A stretch of 64,000 nt of DNA from Arthrinium phaeospermum (Eukaryota; Ascomycota; Sordariomycetes; Amphisphaeriales; Apiosporaceae): positions 4,526,001-4,590,000 of the forward strand of contig QYRS01000003.1 of assembly GCA_006503535.1 (NCBI GenBank). Reading direction: 5' to 3'. The notes beneath the pieces were generated by a model. That model had not been told where the DNA came from, made no database searches, and worked only from the letters and a program-made list of their open reading frames with translations. Every line of letters begins with the position of its first letter. Positions within the stretch are counted from its first letter, which is position 1. The position numbers and the translations under genes are program-made. Shown here piece after piece: positions 1 to 10,296 of the stretch.

Positions 1-173
1 ATCGCAGCGATTCTAGGCATATTTCTAAAAACAGCAAAACACAACACAGGTGTCTCGATCTCTAGCGGTAGCCTACATAGACTTTTAGTATTTGAGGTAT
101 GCATCTGCCATTTGTGTCGATCGATATTGGGTGGTCCATCTCGGGCAACTGGTTCGTCTCATCGTGATCTCGC
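1..173 (+). promoter_or_regulatory. 5' flank of the sedolisin gene
   Basis: This short AT-richer stretch lies directly upstream of the sedolisin start codon. I see no gene and no clear TATA box in it. It is presumed to hold the promoter and leader by position only. Confidence 0.3.
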
Positions 174-2897
174 ATGATGCAGCCTTACGTTCTTGTCTTG
201 TCTTTCTTTGCGCTCCTGGTCCCCGGGATCCCTGCAACGCCATTGTCCTATGCCGACCCAGATAGTCCGAGCAGCCCCGGGGTCCAGTCGGCGACGACCA
301 AACGGGCGGTTCCCGAAAACCACGTGCAGCATGAACGGCGGACCGTAGAGCAGAGTCGGCGATGGGTGAAGCTGAAGAGGGCAGATGCGCAGGCGACGCT
401 GCCTATGCGGATCGGTCTGACGCAGCATAATCTAGGGAAGGGGCATGAGTTGCTGATGGATATGTGTGTCATATTCTTTTTTTCGATCTCGTACAAATTG
501 TTTAATGAGGAGCACTGCTAAGTGTCTAAATAGCTCTGACCCTACGTCAAAGAACTATGGCAACTACCTCACCGCGACAGAGGTAGCCGACTTGTTCGCC
601 CCATCCAATGCCAGCGTCGCGGCGGTTAGAGAGTGGCTTGTCGGGTCCGGCATTCTGGCGTCGGAAATAGATCTGTCTTTGAACAGGCAATGGGTCCAGC
701 TCGATGTTCCGGTCCGTCAGGCGGAGGAGCTCCTTACGGCCGAGTACCATGTCTACGAGCACGAGGACAGTGGGGCTCAGACGGTGGCCTGCGAAGAGTG
801 AGTATCGTATATGATCATTCAAAGTGATTAGTCATAGTCTTGTTTACCCAGCTACTAACCTCTTCATAAGGTACCATATCCCCCAGCATATCCAGGAGCA
901 CGTCGACTACATCACTCCAGGCATCCGGCTCTCGAGTCTGGGCGATACGCACGAGGCGCGCGGCAGGAAGCGTAGTACTTACACGGGCGGTCAGGGCATC
1001 GACAGGTTCATCTTGCCCGTGGAGAAGATTAATCCCGCGAAGTTCAAGCTTGCCGTGAACCAGACGGGCGCGCCTAATGATGGACCTCGCATCCCATGGA
1101 ACATCCCGTTTCCCCTCGATGGGGACTGTGATAAGTACATCACGCCCGAGTGCATACGACGTAGGATTACCCACTTGAACTTTCTGCGAGTACGTATTTA
1201 TAGATGCTAATAAGTAGAAAGGACTTTACCGTGTACCCAAAGGCACGAAAGCGCACCCGGATAACAAGATGGGCATATTCCAGGGGCTCGGGCAGAAGTA
1301 CACCCAGCACGATCTCGACACGTTCTTTCAGGGTTTCACAGAGTGAGTAACCCCGATTCGATAAAAGTAGTGGAGGTTCTTGAAGGGGAAGGGGCTTACT
1401 GAAAGCTCTGCTGTAGTGGGATTCCCAACGGGACGCACCCCGAACTTCGATCCATCAACGGCGGACTTGGCGTGACAATGGATCTGCGCCTCGCGGGATC
1501 GGAGGCCAATCTCGATTTTCAGATGGCCTACGGGCTTATCTGGCCGCAGCAGACGGTGCTCTACTCCGTTGACGACGAGTACTACCAGGAGAATCAAGCA
1601 GGACCAGACTCTCCGTACAAGGGCTTCTTCAACAGTATGTAGTATGCCCCCTCCCGCATTGTCTAGACTCTCTTCAAGGCCGCAGCTATAAAAAAGAGTA
1701 GACAGCTGATCGCCGTATGCAGATCTCTGGAACGCCATCGACGGCAGCTACTGCACCTCGACCGCCTTCAACGAAACCGGCAACTGCGACCGCCCCGAGT
1801 GCCTGGACCCGTCGTACCCCGACCCCCACCGCCCCAGCCCCGACGGCTACCAGGGCCCGCTCATGTGCGGCGCCCACGCGCGCACCAACATCATCGCCAT
1901 CTCCTACAGCGGCGGCGAGGCCGACCTCCCTTACTCGTACCAGCGGCGGCAGTGCGCCGAGATCCTGAAGCTGGCGCTGCAGGGGACGACGGTGCTGGTG
2001 GGCTCGGGCGACGACGGGACGGCCAGTTTTCGGACGGACCCCGCGCCCAATGGGTGCTTGGGGCCGGGGCATGATGTGTTTCATCCGCAGTTCTTGTCGA
2101 CTTGTCCGTATGTGCTGTCGGTGGGGTCGACAGTGTTGCCGCCGGGCAGGAAGCCTGACGGGAGAGAAGAACGCGATCATGTCGGGTCTTCGTCTTCCTC
2201 GCCGTCACAGAGATGCAGCGCTGAGAGGAACGACAAGAAGGAGATGGAGAAGGAGAAAGACAGCAACAACCCAGAGACCCCAACTGTGCGATTCTCCTCC
2301 GGCGGCGGTTTCTCCAACATCTATCCCCGGCCGCCCTGGCAAGACCGCCACGTCGAGAACTACTTTGCACAAGTCCAACTCCCCTTCGAGGGGTACGATG
2401 GCGGCCGGCCGCGCGAGGGCTTCTTCATCGGCAACCCTTTCGCCACTACCAGCCCTGCTACTACCAACACTACCGACGGCGTCAACGCCACCGGCGGCAA
2501 CGGGCGCTTCAACCGCCTCGGCCGCGCCTACCCCGACGTCGCCGCCAACGGCGACAACTTCGTCATGTCGCACCGCGGCGAGCTCGTGCGCATCGGCGGG
2601 ACCTCGGCCGCCTGCCCGCTCTTCGGCAGCCTGTTGAACCTGGTCAACGAGGAGCGGCTTGCGGCCGGGAAGCGGGCCGTGGGGTTCGTGAATCAGGTGC
2701 TGTACGCGCACCCCGAGGTGTTTCGGGATGTGGTCACGGGCGGGAACCGCGGGTGCGCTGGCGGCGTGGTGGAAGGTTCTGGGTCGCGGGCGGCGAAGCC
2801 GATGGCGTTTCCGGCGGCGCCGGGGTGGGATCCGGTTTCGGGGCTGGGGACGCCGGATTATCCGAAGATGTTGGAGTTGTTTATGAGTTTGCCGTAG
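174..2897 (+). CDS. Sedolisin-family (S53) tripeptidyl-peptidase, secreted
   Basis: This is a secreted serine-carboxyl peptidase acting on extracellular or vacuolar protein at acid pH. Six exons fit phase and consensus: 174-463, 534-797, 871-1160, 1222-1342, 1417-1634 and 1723-2897, giving about 785 aa. The N-terminus is a signal peptide (MMQPYVLVLSFFALLVPG). A pro-kumamolisin domain follows (SKNYGNYLT, then ITPECIRRLYRVPKG at its end). The catalytic Glu and Asp sit in SEANLDF (about E351 and D355), an SGDDG oxyanion-region motif is present, and the nucleophile is in GGTSAACP (about S689). All S53 catalytic signatures are therefore intact. At roughly 570-640 aa there are low-complexity S/K/E and T/N insertions that make it longer than usual family members. 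Two adjacent ATGs (174 and 177) make the exact start uncertain by one residue. Confidence 0.93.
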
Positions 2898-3103
2898 TTG
2901 ACCGAGTTGGCTGTGTTAGTTTCTTTGGAGGTCGCGCTTGCCTTTATGGACAGGAATGGGGTAAGTGGATTCATGTTGGAATAGGGATCGTATTCGTGTA
3001 TTGCTTTGTATTGCAACCTCTCGCGTTCACGATTGATCAGACTGCTGCTGATATTGGTCTGCTCCGAATGCGGTCTATATGATAGTTATCTAACCGTTGA
3101 CTT

Positions 3104-4589
3104 CTACAACTCATCATGTCCCCCCTTTCCATCTTCCTTGTCCTTGACCTCCGGCTCCTCCTCCAACGGAGCGGAAGAAGACCCAGAGCCCTTTGGTGGC
3201 GGCGGCGGCGGCGTCCCGTCCCAGGGCTTCACCTTGCCCGACGCGATCTGCGTGACGAACTGCTCGATGGTCTGGGCCGACAGTGCCTTGGTCTGGTCGA
3301 AGGGGAATACCTGGCCGTAGCTGGGGTTCTGCACCGCCACCGCCGGCAGCACCTCGGGCCGCAAGCCGAGCATGGACACCATGTCGACGTACTCGGCGGC
3401 GTCCACGGTGACGAACAGCAGGTACTCCTCGTACTTGCGTGCGACGGCACGCATGGACGCGGCGTACTCCTCACGCTCGAGGGCGGAGTCAGAGAAGTAG
3501 TAGACGAGGGATTTGCCGGACTTTCGTTTGGTTCGTCAATAAGCACTCTATCCAGGGTTTCCCTCACGACTTTGAAAAAAGAAAACTCACCTGCAAGAGC
3601 TTCCCCTCATTCTTGCGCGACAGCTCCCCAATCAGCGGCGCCATGCACTTCTCCACGAATTTGGATATCGCGTCGACGGCCGTCATGTCCGAGAGCACGG
3701 TCGGCGGCAGGCCCGCGCGGTCCCGGTTGTTGTAGCAGACGACGGCCCCCGGGCTGATGCTGGCGATGGCGCCGAACGAGGCCCGGTCCCGGTACCGGGC
3801 CGCGACGGCGCCGAACAGGGTCTGCAGGTGCGCGTCGCGGGTCGGGTGCAGCTGCGCCATGACCACGACGTCGTCGGCGGCCTGGAACGCCGTCACGGCT
3901 TTCTCGTCCTCCAGCGCCGTGACGGCGGGGCGGGGGGCGCGTTTGAGGTAGGATAGGATGCTGCAAGGGGTTGCGTAAGTGAGATACAGAATGATAATGC
4001 TAGGTTAGGAGATGTGTGTACTTACGCGTTAGGTGTCCTCGGACCTCGATACGGGGTCATCTTGCCCTCGCTGCTGAAATGCCGTATCGCCGGGTAGGAG
4101 ATGACATTGTACTCTTTGCACAGCTCTCTATATCTGTTGCAGTCGACGCTGGCAGTCCACTCGGATTTCTCTTCAACGCGCTCCCATACTGGCGCGAGGG
4201 CTTCGCATGCCGCTCTGATAAGTTTTTAGTCCTGTCTTTCTGGACGTCCAGCACAAAGCCAGGGAGAGAAGAGGTTACTCACGTGGAAGGCTGTGGCCAT
4301 TGTGGGTGAGCTATTTGTCTCAAGCATCTAAAGTACTCAGTGCATAAGAATTGAGATATATCATACCTCTACGACTGTTAAGGCGAAAAGTCAGCAATCA
4401 TTATTATAAAAGTATTGGTGTTGTCCGAGTTTGTCACTGGCCGACTCACTTACACGCTACCAGCATATCTTTGCCCTGTGACAGTCCCAGCTTGAGGGAC
4501 TCGTCCGACACGTGGCTCCATCCGCCATGTCTATGTCCCATCGACGCTGACGCCACCGAAAGCGCGCATAGCGATAATAATAGCTTCAT
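3104..4589 (-). CDS. ER-lumenal thioredoxin-fold / PDI-like protein with HDEL tail
   Basis: The product is an ER-resident protein of the protein disulfide isomerase superfamily. Exons on the minus strand are 4454-4589, 4367-4374, 4283-4310, 4026-4212, 3591-3960 and 3104-3520, which keep one frame and give 381 aa. A signal peptide (MKLLLSLCALSVASA) starts the protein. A thioredoxin domain follows (DMLVAFVEL, then ACEALAPVWERV, VDCNRYRELCKEYNVISYPAIRHF in pieces, YRGPR). Two further b/b'-like thioredoxin segments and an acidic, proline-rich tail end in HDEL, the ER retrieval signal. The classical CxxC redox pair is absent: a single Cys (PPACEALAP) stands in its place, so a chaperone or scaffold role is more likely than oxidoreductase activity. 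Exon 2 is only 8 nt, and exons 2-4 rest on my splice choice; the rest is secure. It diverges from the prolyl 4-hydroxylase gene. Confidence 0.8.
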
Positions 4590-5147
4590 TTTCGGGAAGA
4601 ATATATACTCTTGTATTATATCCTTTTTCTGACAGATTGGAAAAAAAAAGAAAAGTCTTACAGTATATGGTATACTCGTCCAGAACAGCTACGTTAGAAA
4701 AGTTGCTTCCTTGCGACTCGCTCATGACTAGCGGCCAGGGGTTGTCCCTGTTAGAGCTGCAGAGGTGCCGTTGCCGATCAGGGACGGGCTGCAGGCCAGA
4801 GGGGCTCCATGGTCCGACGGGAAGAGCGCTAAAGACCCCTACCTCTGCCTGATTGCCCCTCGCTAGCCCTCCATCTTGGTCGGCAGCAGCACCATTACCC
4901 CGCTGAAACTCGAGCCGGGCCTCTGTGCGCAGACAACTCGCGTTTCAATCCTGCAGTCATGCCTGTTTGATGATGCCTCTCGACCCGAACCATCTGTAGC
5001 TTGCAGCTCCACGAGAATGGGCTGTTACTCCGATATCGTTATCAGGTGGCCAATGGTCTGCCTGTCTACCGGGAGATGATGCCTTTGTCATTCTTGTTTC
5101 CCGATTGCTGGAGCTGAAGCAATCACTACATCCTGCCGATATACACC
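4590..5147. promoter_or_regulatory. Divergent promoter region between PDI-like and prolyl 4-hydroxylase genes
   Basis: These 558 nt separate the two divergent start codons and must carry both promoters. An AT-rich block with TATA-like sequence (near 4600-4625) lies next to the PDI-like start. A weak TATA-like element (gatatacacc) lies just before the hydroxylase ATG. No convincing gene is seen inside. Shared regulation is an inference from the arrangement. Confidence 0.45.
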
Positions 5148-6045
5148 ATGGCGCCATTCAGAGACCTGCTCCTTTTCGCGATCGCGACAGCGACCTGCCT
5201 CGCCCAAAGCTCTGGGGATGCCGACACGCAGAAGCCGCTGATGTCGACCGACGAATGCAGACATCCGGCCTACCAAGCCCACATCCTATCCAAGTCGCCC
5301 TTGGTCATCTACCTGGAAGGGTTCCTGACCCCCGAGGAGCGGGCGCATTTGACAGAAGTCACGTAAGTCAAGAGACCCGAGACAAAGCCCACCGATTACA
5401 CGCTTCTGCCTCCCAATGAACCCGAACGCTGACCGTTGCGACCCCACCACCTCCAGAAAAGACACCTTCACCCACTCCGCCGTCGCCGACGGCGGCTCCG
5501 AGGGCCTGCGCAAGACGCGCACCTCGCAATCGACCAACGTCCCCCGCGACGCCGCCGTCCGCTGCGTCGAGGACCGCGCCCTGCGCTTCCAGGGCTTCGA
5601 CGTGCCGCGCGCGCACCTCGAGCCCGTGCAGCTGGTGAAATACGGCGCCGGCGAGCACTACCACTTCCACACCGACTGGTACACGGACGCGGCGGCGCAC
5701 GCGCGGACGAGCGCGACGGGCGGGAACCGGCTCAGCTCGTTTTTCGCGTACGTCGCGGCCTCGGACGACATCACGGGCGGGGGCACCAACTTCCCCATGC
5801 TGGAGGCGCCGCGCGACGAGCGCTGGTGCCGGTTTGTGGATTGCGACGAGCCTTGGGACCGCGGGGTCACGTTTCGGCCCGTCGTGGGGAATGCGGTGTA
5901 CTGGGAGAACCTGCACCCGGACGGGACCGGGGACGAGCGCAACTTGCACGCGGGCTTGCCCGTCACGAGCGGCTGGAAGATTGGCATGAACATTTGGACG
6001 CGACAGGGTCCGTTGGGCGAGGACATTCGGGGTCCTGACGTCTAG
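5148..6045 (+). CDS. Prolyl 4-hydroxylase (2-oxoglutarate/Fe(II) dioxygenase), secretory pathway
   Basis: This enzyme of the P4Hc dioxygenase family hydroxylates prolyl residues using Fe(II), 2-oxoglutarate and O2. Two exons (5148-5362 and 5457-6045; the intron ends ctccag) give 267 aa. An N-terminal signal peptide (MAPFRDLLLFAIATATCLA) sends it to the ER. The double-stranded beta-helix core shows the iron ligands HxD in HFHTDW (about H143, D145) and the distal His in NLHAGLPVTSGWK (about H236), with K246 as the expected 2-oxoglutarate carboxylate binder. FFAYVAASDDITGGGTNFP is the usual central strand motif. All catalytic residues are present. It has no C-terminal KDEL-type signal, so retention might depend on a partner such as the divergent PDI-like protein; that is inference. 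Confidence 0.92.
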
Positions 6046-6157
6046 AGCACGTGTTTGGGGTGTACGCCCAACAATAATAGCAAAATGAAATCACGAGTCT
6101 TCGACAGAAATACTGGCAACTTGCGAAATTGGTCTACTCGTGTTTGCTTGTTGTCTA

Positions 6158-7898
6158 CTAGCAACCCCCGTAGATCTCGTTCCAAAGCTGCTCGCCCGGA
6201 TCATCGCCCAGGTCAGCCACCGCCTCTTCGCCGCAAGGCCGATAGTTGGCAAGCCAGACAGCGTCGTAGTATTGATCGAACACAACTGGCGTCTGTGATT
6301 AGAAAAGGAATCCAACGCAGCACTGTTAAAGTCCTTAGGGATAGATGGGGGTTTACGTACTATAAGCCCCCCGAATGAAAGTGTCCCCCAACACCCAAGT
6401 CGCCGTCCCCACATCCGCCGGCTGCACGCCCAGCGCGCACCGCCCGCCGAGGTCGATGACGAAGTCGGCGTACTGGACGTCGATGACGACGCCGCCCTGG
6501 TTGAAGCCGAAGTGGACATGGCCGCCGCCGCTCCCGTCTTGGTCGTCGTCGTCGTCGTGGGAACACGAGACGTAGTAGATGCCCTGCTCGGCGTCCAGGG
6601 TGGCGCCGAACTGCTCGGCCATCGCCGCGACGATGTCCGAGTCCATGTACGAAAAGGTCGAGCCCGTGTCGATGAGCATCATCCGCGTGAATCCGGTGGG
6701 GGTGAGCTGCTCGGTGGCTTCGGCGCCGGGGCGGGTGTGGGACAGTGATGTGAGGTTTACCCAGTAGCTAACAACAGTACACCGCTGGATCAGTTTTATC
6801 TTCTATATTACACCCTAAGGTGATTGGGGATTGCCTGTTCCAACATACCCGACTTGGCCGAACTGTTCCATCTGTTCGTCAGGCGAAGGCCAGATCTCGA
6901 CAGGCTCCATCCAGCCCTCGAACTTGTGGTAGTCCACGCCGCCGAAGATGATGTCACCTAATTTTTGCATCAGCTATATGTGCGCTACATTCTAATGAGG
7001 GCATCGGGCGACATACTGTTACCATCCCCTTCACCTCCCAGCCCCACGCTGAATACCCGCTGGCTTATATACTCATCCTCGACCAGACGGTCCAGCATCG
7101 TGGGATAATGTGTGTTGTACCCCTCGCCGTACCCGAGGCCGATCATGCCGGCCCAGACGTAGGCGCTGGCGGTGGCGACGCCGAACTGCTGGCCGGTGAC
7201 GGGCCAGTCTAGATACAGACGCAAATAGCAGTCGTCAGTCTCCGGACCTTACACAGGCGTTTGCTACTTATGGAACTTCGATGCAGAGTCAACACACTCA
7301 CCGTCGTCCCCGAGCGACAGCGTGTCGCAAAAGTACGTCCCCGCGTAGCCGCCCGACCCGAACGAGACCCCGAACCGCGTCGTCAGGTTCTCGGACGTGC
7401 CCGACTCCATGGCCTCGTAGCGGCCCGCCGACGAGCAGAAGGACGGGTTGGCGGCCCGGGCGCAGTCGGGGTTGACGTACAGCTCGAAGGAGGCCGTGTC
7501 GACGACCACCTCGATGGTCTGGCTCGGGCTGCCGAGGTTGACTGTGAAAAGCGGTTAGTCTCTTAAGGTACTTCTGGTCTAATCCATTGCGGGCTGGACT
7601 TGCCGTCCATGAGGTATACGATGCCGCCCTCGTATAGGGAGAGGGGGAGCCTGCCCCAGCGCCGGGCTAAGGCAGTGGCTGTCGTCCCATTGCTGGTGGT
7701 CGCGTTTTTAGTGATCTCGACGCGCTCTTTTCGGACGGCTGCCTTGATGTAATTCCCTGCTCTGGGCGTAGCTGTCGGACGCGGCGGTCTTGCCTGCCCA
7801 CTCGTCGCGTCTACATCACTGGGCTGCACCAGGTCCGCAATGGAGGCGGCAAGGCCCAATACTGGAAGCAACGGGATGAGAATGACACCAAACATCAT
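6158..7898 (-). CDS. Secreted aspartic protease (pepsin family A1, fungal yapsin/OPSB-like) with DTA first motif
   Basis: Pepsin-fold endopeptidase. Minus-strand exons 7604-7898, 7302-7541, 7017-7208, 6849-6957, 6361-6767 and 6158-6285 keep one frame and give 456 aa. The start at 7898 is chosen because it opens a clear signal peptide (MMFGVILIPLLPVLGLAAS); an in-frame upstream extension reaches 8012. A propeptide follows, then the N-lobe (VNLGSPSQTIEVVVDTAS) and the C-lobe (LIDTGSTFSYM). The first catalytic triplet is DTA (about D113) instead of DTG, while the second (about D312) is a normal DTG. The GDIIFGGVDYHKFEG and WVLGDTFIRGAYIVFD motifs are typical of the family. A His-poor, Asp-rich insert (SHDDDDDQDG) sits near 355 aa. 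Intron 1 begins with GCAAGT, a GC-AG intron; all others are GT-AG. Confidence 0.88.
7542..7603 (-). other. GC-AG intron in the aspartic protease gene
   Basis: On the minus strand the donor reads g|GCAAGT and the acceptor TTTTCACAG, joining GAC-G to TC-AAC. This restores the family sequence YLMDVNLGSP. No GT donor nearby keeps the frame. GC-AG introns with this donor consensus are a known minor class. Confidence 0.75.
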
Positions 7899-10296
7899 CT
7901 TGCTCGGTTCGAAGATGTGCTCATACGTACCCAGCCGCAAGATGTTGCGTCCTCTCGAGGATGTTCTCACTGGAGGCTTGTCGGACTTCCGGCTCATTTC
8001 TTGTGCCGCCACCTCAATATTGCCGAATAGATCCTACGGTTGAAATGAGAGACAACGTAATCCTCCAAAAGCAACGACATTGATGCATGTCATGATCGAT
8101 GGGGGTTGGGTTCTGCAAATTCCTCCGCCAATCTAATCCGCCTCTAGTCCCCTCCTCCCACTTGTCATAAAAAGGACCTGCCAATCTCCATTATGACGAA
8201 TCTGCCAGCAAGTGTATACAAATTGCCGCGATGAACATGTCAGTGAGTACGCGTCTGCCCGTTGTTGATCTGGAAAAAGCAAATCCCGCCCTGCAGTCTG
8301 CGTCCGACTATCGGCGGGCGTTGTGGGAGAATTGGGGAAAAGGGGACACCACACGACACAAATAGAGAGCATGTTCCAGAGTGCGGCAGGTTATAGCGAG
8401 ACAGAAGAGGTTGAGACTGATTTATCCGTCACAGGAGTCAAGATTGTCTTTCGTCAGACTCCATGCCCAACCCCTTGTCCCCTCTCCCACAGTGGACGTG
8501 GTTGGAGCAAAAACCCATGCGGGTAAATGGCAATAATCCCCAACGGCGATATATCGCGGAGCGGGTAGCAACGTCAAGGTCTGTTCCCGATGACCCGGCC
8601 AGCCGACGGGGCCGGAGCAGTCCGCATTCGGATGGCGGCTCGTGCTGGCATGCGGCAACGTTACCAGGAGGTGTTGCGTGATCTGGCATCATTCTTGGGG
8701 TATAATGAGAGGTGCGGCAAAGCGAAATACTCACCGCGACGCCCGTGGTTTAGATATTTTAACCCCTCTTTTCAAGGTCTAATTGCACTGGCATCTGTAT
8801 CCAATGATTTGAGGGCTCTTTCGATGGCTGTTTCTGCGAACCTTCTCCAGTTCTATACTTAACCCAAGACACCGTCTTTGCGGCTACGGTGCACAGACAT
8901 GGCATTCGTGACCCCTTTCCAGCCACGTATTCTTGCAGTTTCTAGATAAGCAACGCCCAGGATACGATTCATTTTCTCTGAGACAAGACCAACGTCCACC
9001 TGTTCTGCGTGTATACCTTTCATCGGCACCGGAAGCTCTGTTGGTAGACTGTTGAGACTTCGCCAGTTTACCAGCCCTCGAGCAATGCCACAAGTAATCG
9101 CCCCAACCCACTGCAGTTACTTGTGCTTCATCCTAAAACTCTTTCCCCCCTACAATTGCCCGCAGGCCTTCATTGACAGCATGGAGCTTCATGTCGCGGA
9201 GGTATCCTCCCGGCCATTTGACATGAACATCAAGATGCAGATGTTTCGCGACCATGACGTTGAAAGTGTAATAGACTCGATGCAGGGAGGGTCTTCCCGC
9301 CCGATTCGGGGGATTGACACTGCATATGCAGCGGGGATTAAGTATCGGCATTTCAGGTTAACATTCAGTAGACCTGCCGCTTGCCTGGCTCCAACGGTCT
9401 TTACTGTAGGGATGGCACTACTCTAGCAGCAGCAAAGCCTCATCGTTACGCATGGCGGCATGGCTTTTGAGGCCTGCATTCGCGCATTTCACTGACATCC
9501 AATTGCCTTGCCTTTGCATACCTACTGTGCATGCAGACCAGTATTGCCCGCTGTCACGTCATCAATCGTGACAGCTTCGAGAAGGCTAGGATCGAACGAA
9601 CTAACAGCTCGTTACCCCGCCTGAGCAAATCGAAGCTTTCGGTAGCTGGGCGATCATGATACCCACCCTAACCACCAGCAGTGCGGGGTCTATCTGCAAG
9701 CACTCTAATAGACGACCCCTTTTCATTGGCTGCTCGCCATAGCTATGCCCAGAACCAACGAACGATTATCTTGGGGGCGCTCTTACCTGCATGGGTAACA
9801 CAAGGACAAGAGCTGACCTCGGGATCAGCCCAGGCAAGCTGGCAAGCTGGCCTTCTCCCGCCTTTTGCGGGCAGCTAGATAGACGGCTCTACTTCCTCTG
9901 CTCACTTGAGTAAGGTCCAGAACCGACATCAGTGTTCCGTCAGACGTCAAAGGCGTGTTCGCTGCAGGTAAGCCATGCCAAGCCATGCGATGATAGGCTC
10001 TGTTTACGCTTATGGATGCACAGCCAGAACGTTCGGCGGATCGACGAGCTGTCATCGGAAGAATGACACCTAGGCAAGGCTGTCTAGTATGCATGTTGGA
10101 AGGCTCAGCAAGGTAGGCAAAGGTCTCTGCAGGTGTGACATTGCTCTCTCTGTACGGTCAGCCATATATGCTCAAGGCCGCTGCGCCCTTCGTGTATCTG
10201 CCCTTTCCCCTCCACCGTGGACTTCTGAGCTCGTCCATTCAGCGATGAACCACATAGAAACATTTCACTTAGAATATTAGAATTACATATCGAACC
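7899..10296. other. Intergenic stretch without recognised genes
   Basis: About 2.4 kb lie between the protease start and the phosphatase-like gene. Short open frames occur (for example about 124 codons at 9052-9426), but none has recognisable motifs, a supporting intron structure or family features. I see no clear repeat or transposon. The end nearest 10297 should contain the promoter of the downstream gene. Confidence 0.5.

Noticed and set aside
1686..2711. Two minus-strand frames over the sedolisin
   Set aside because: Antisense to the well-supported last sedolisin exon.
9052..9426. Possible small gene of 124 codons
   Set aside because: No family motif, no signal peptide, no intron support and no conserved neighbour; chance frame in a gene-poor stretch.
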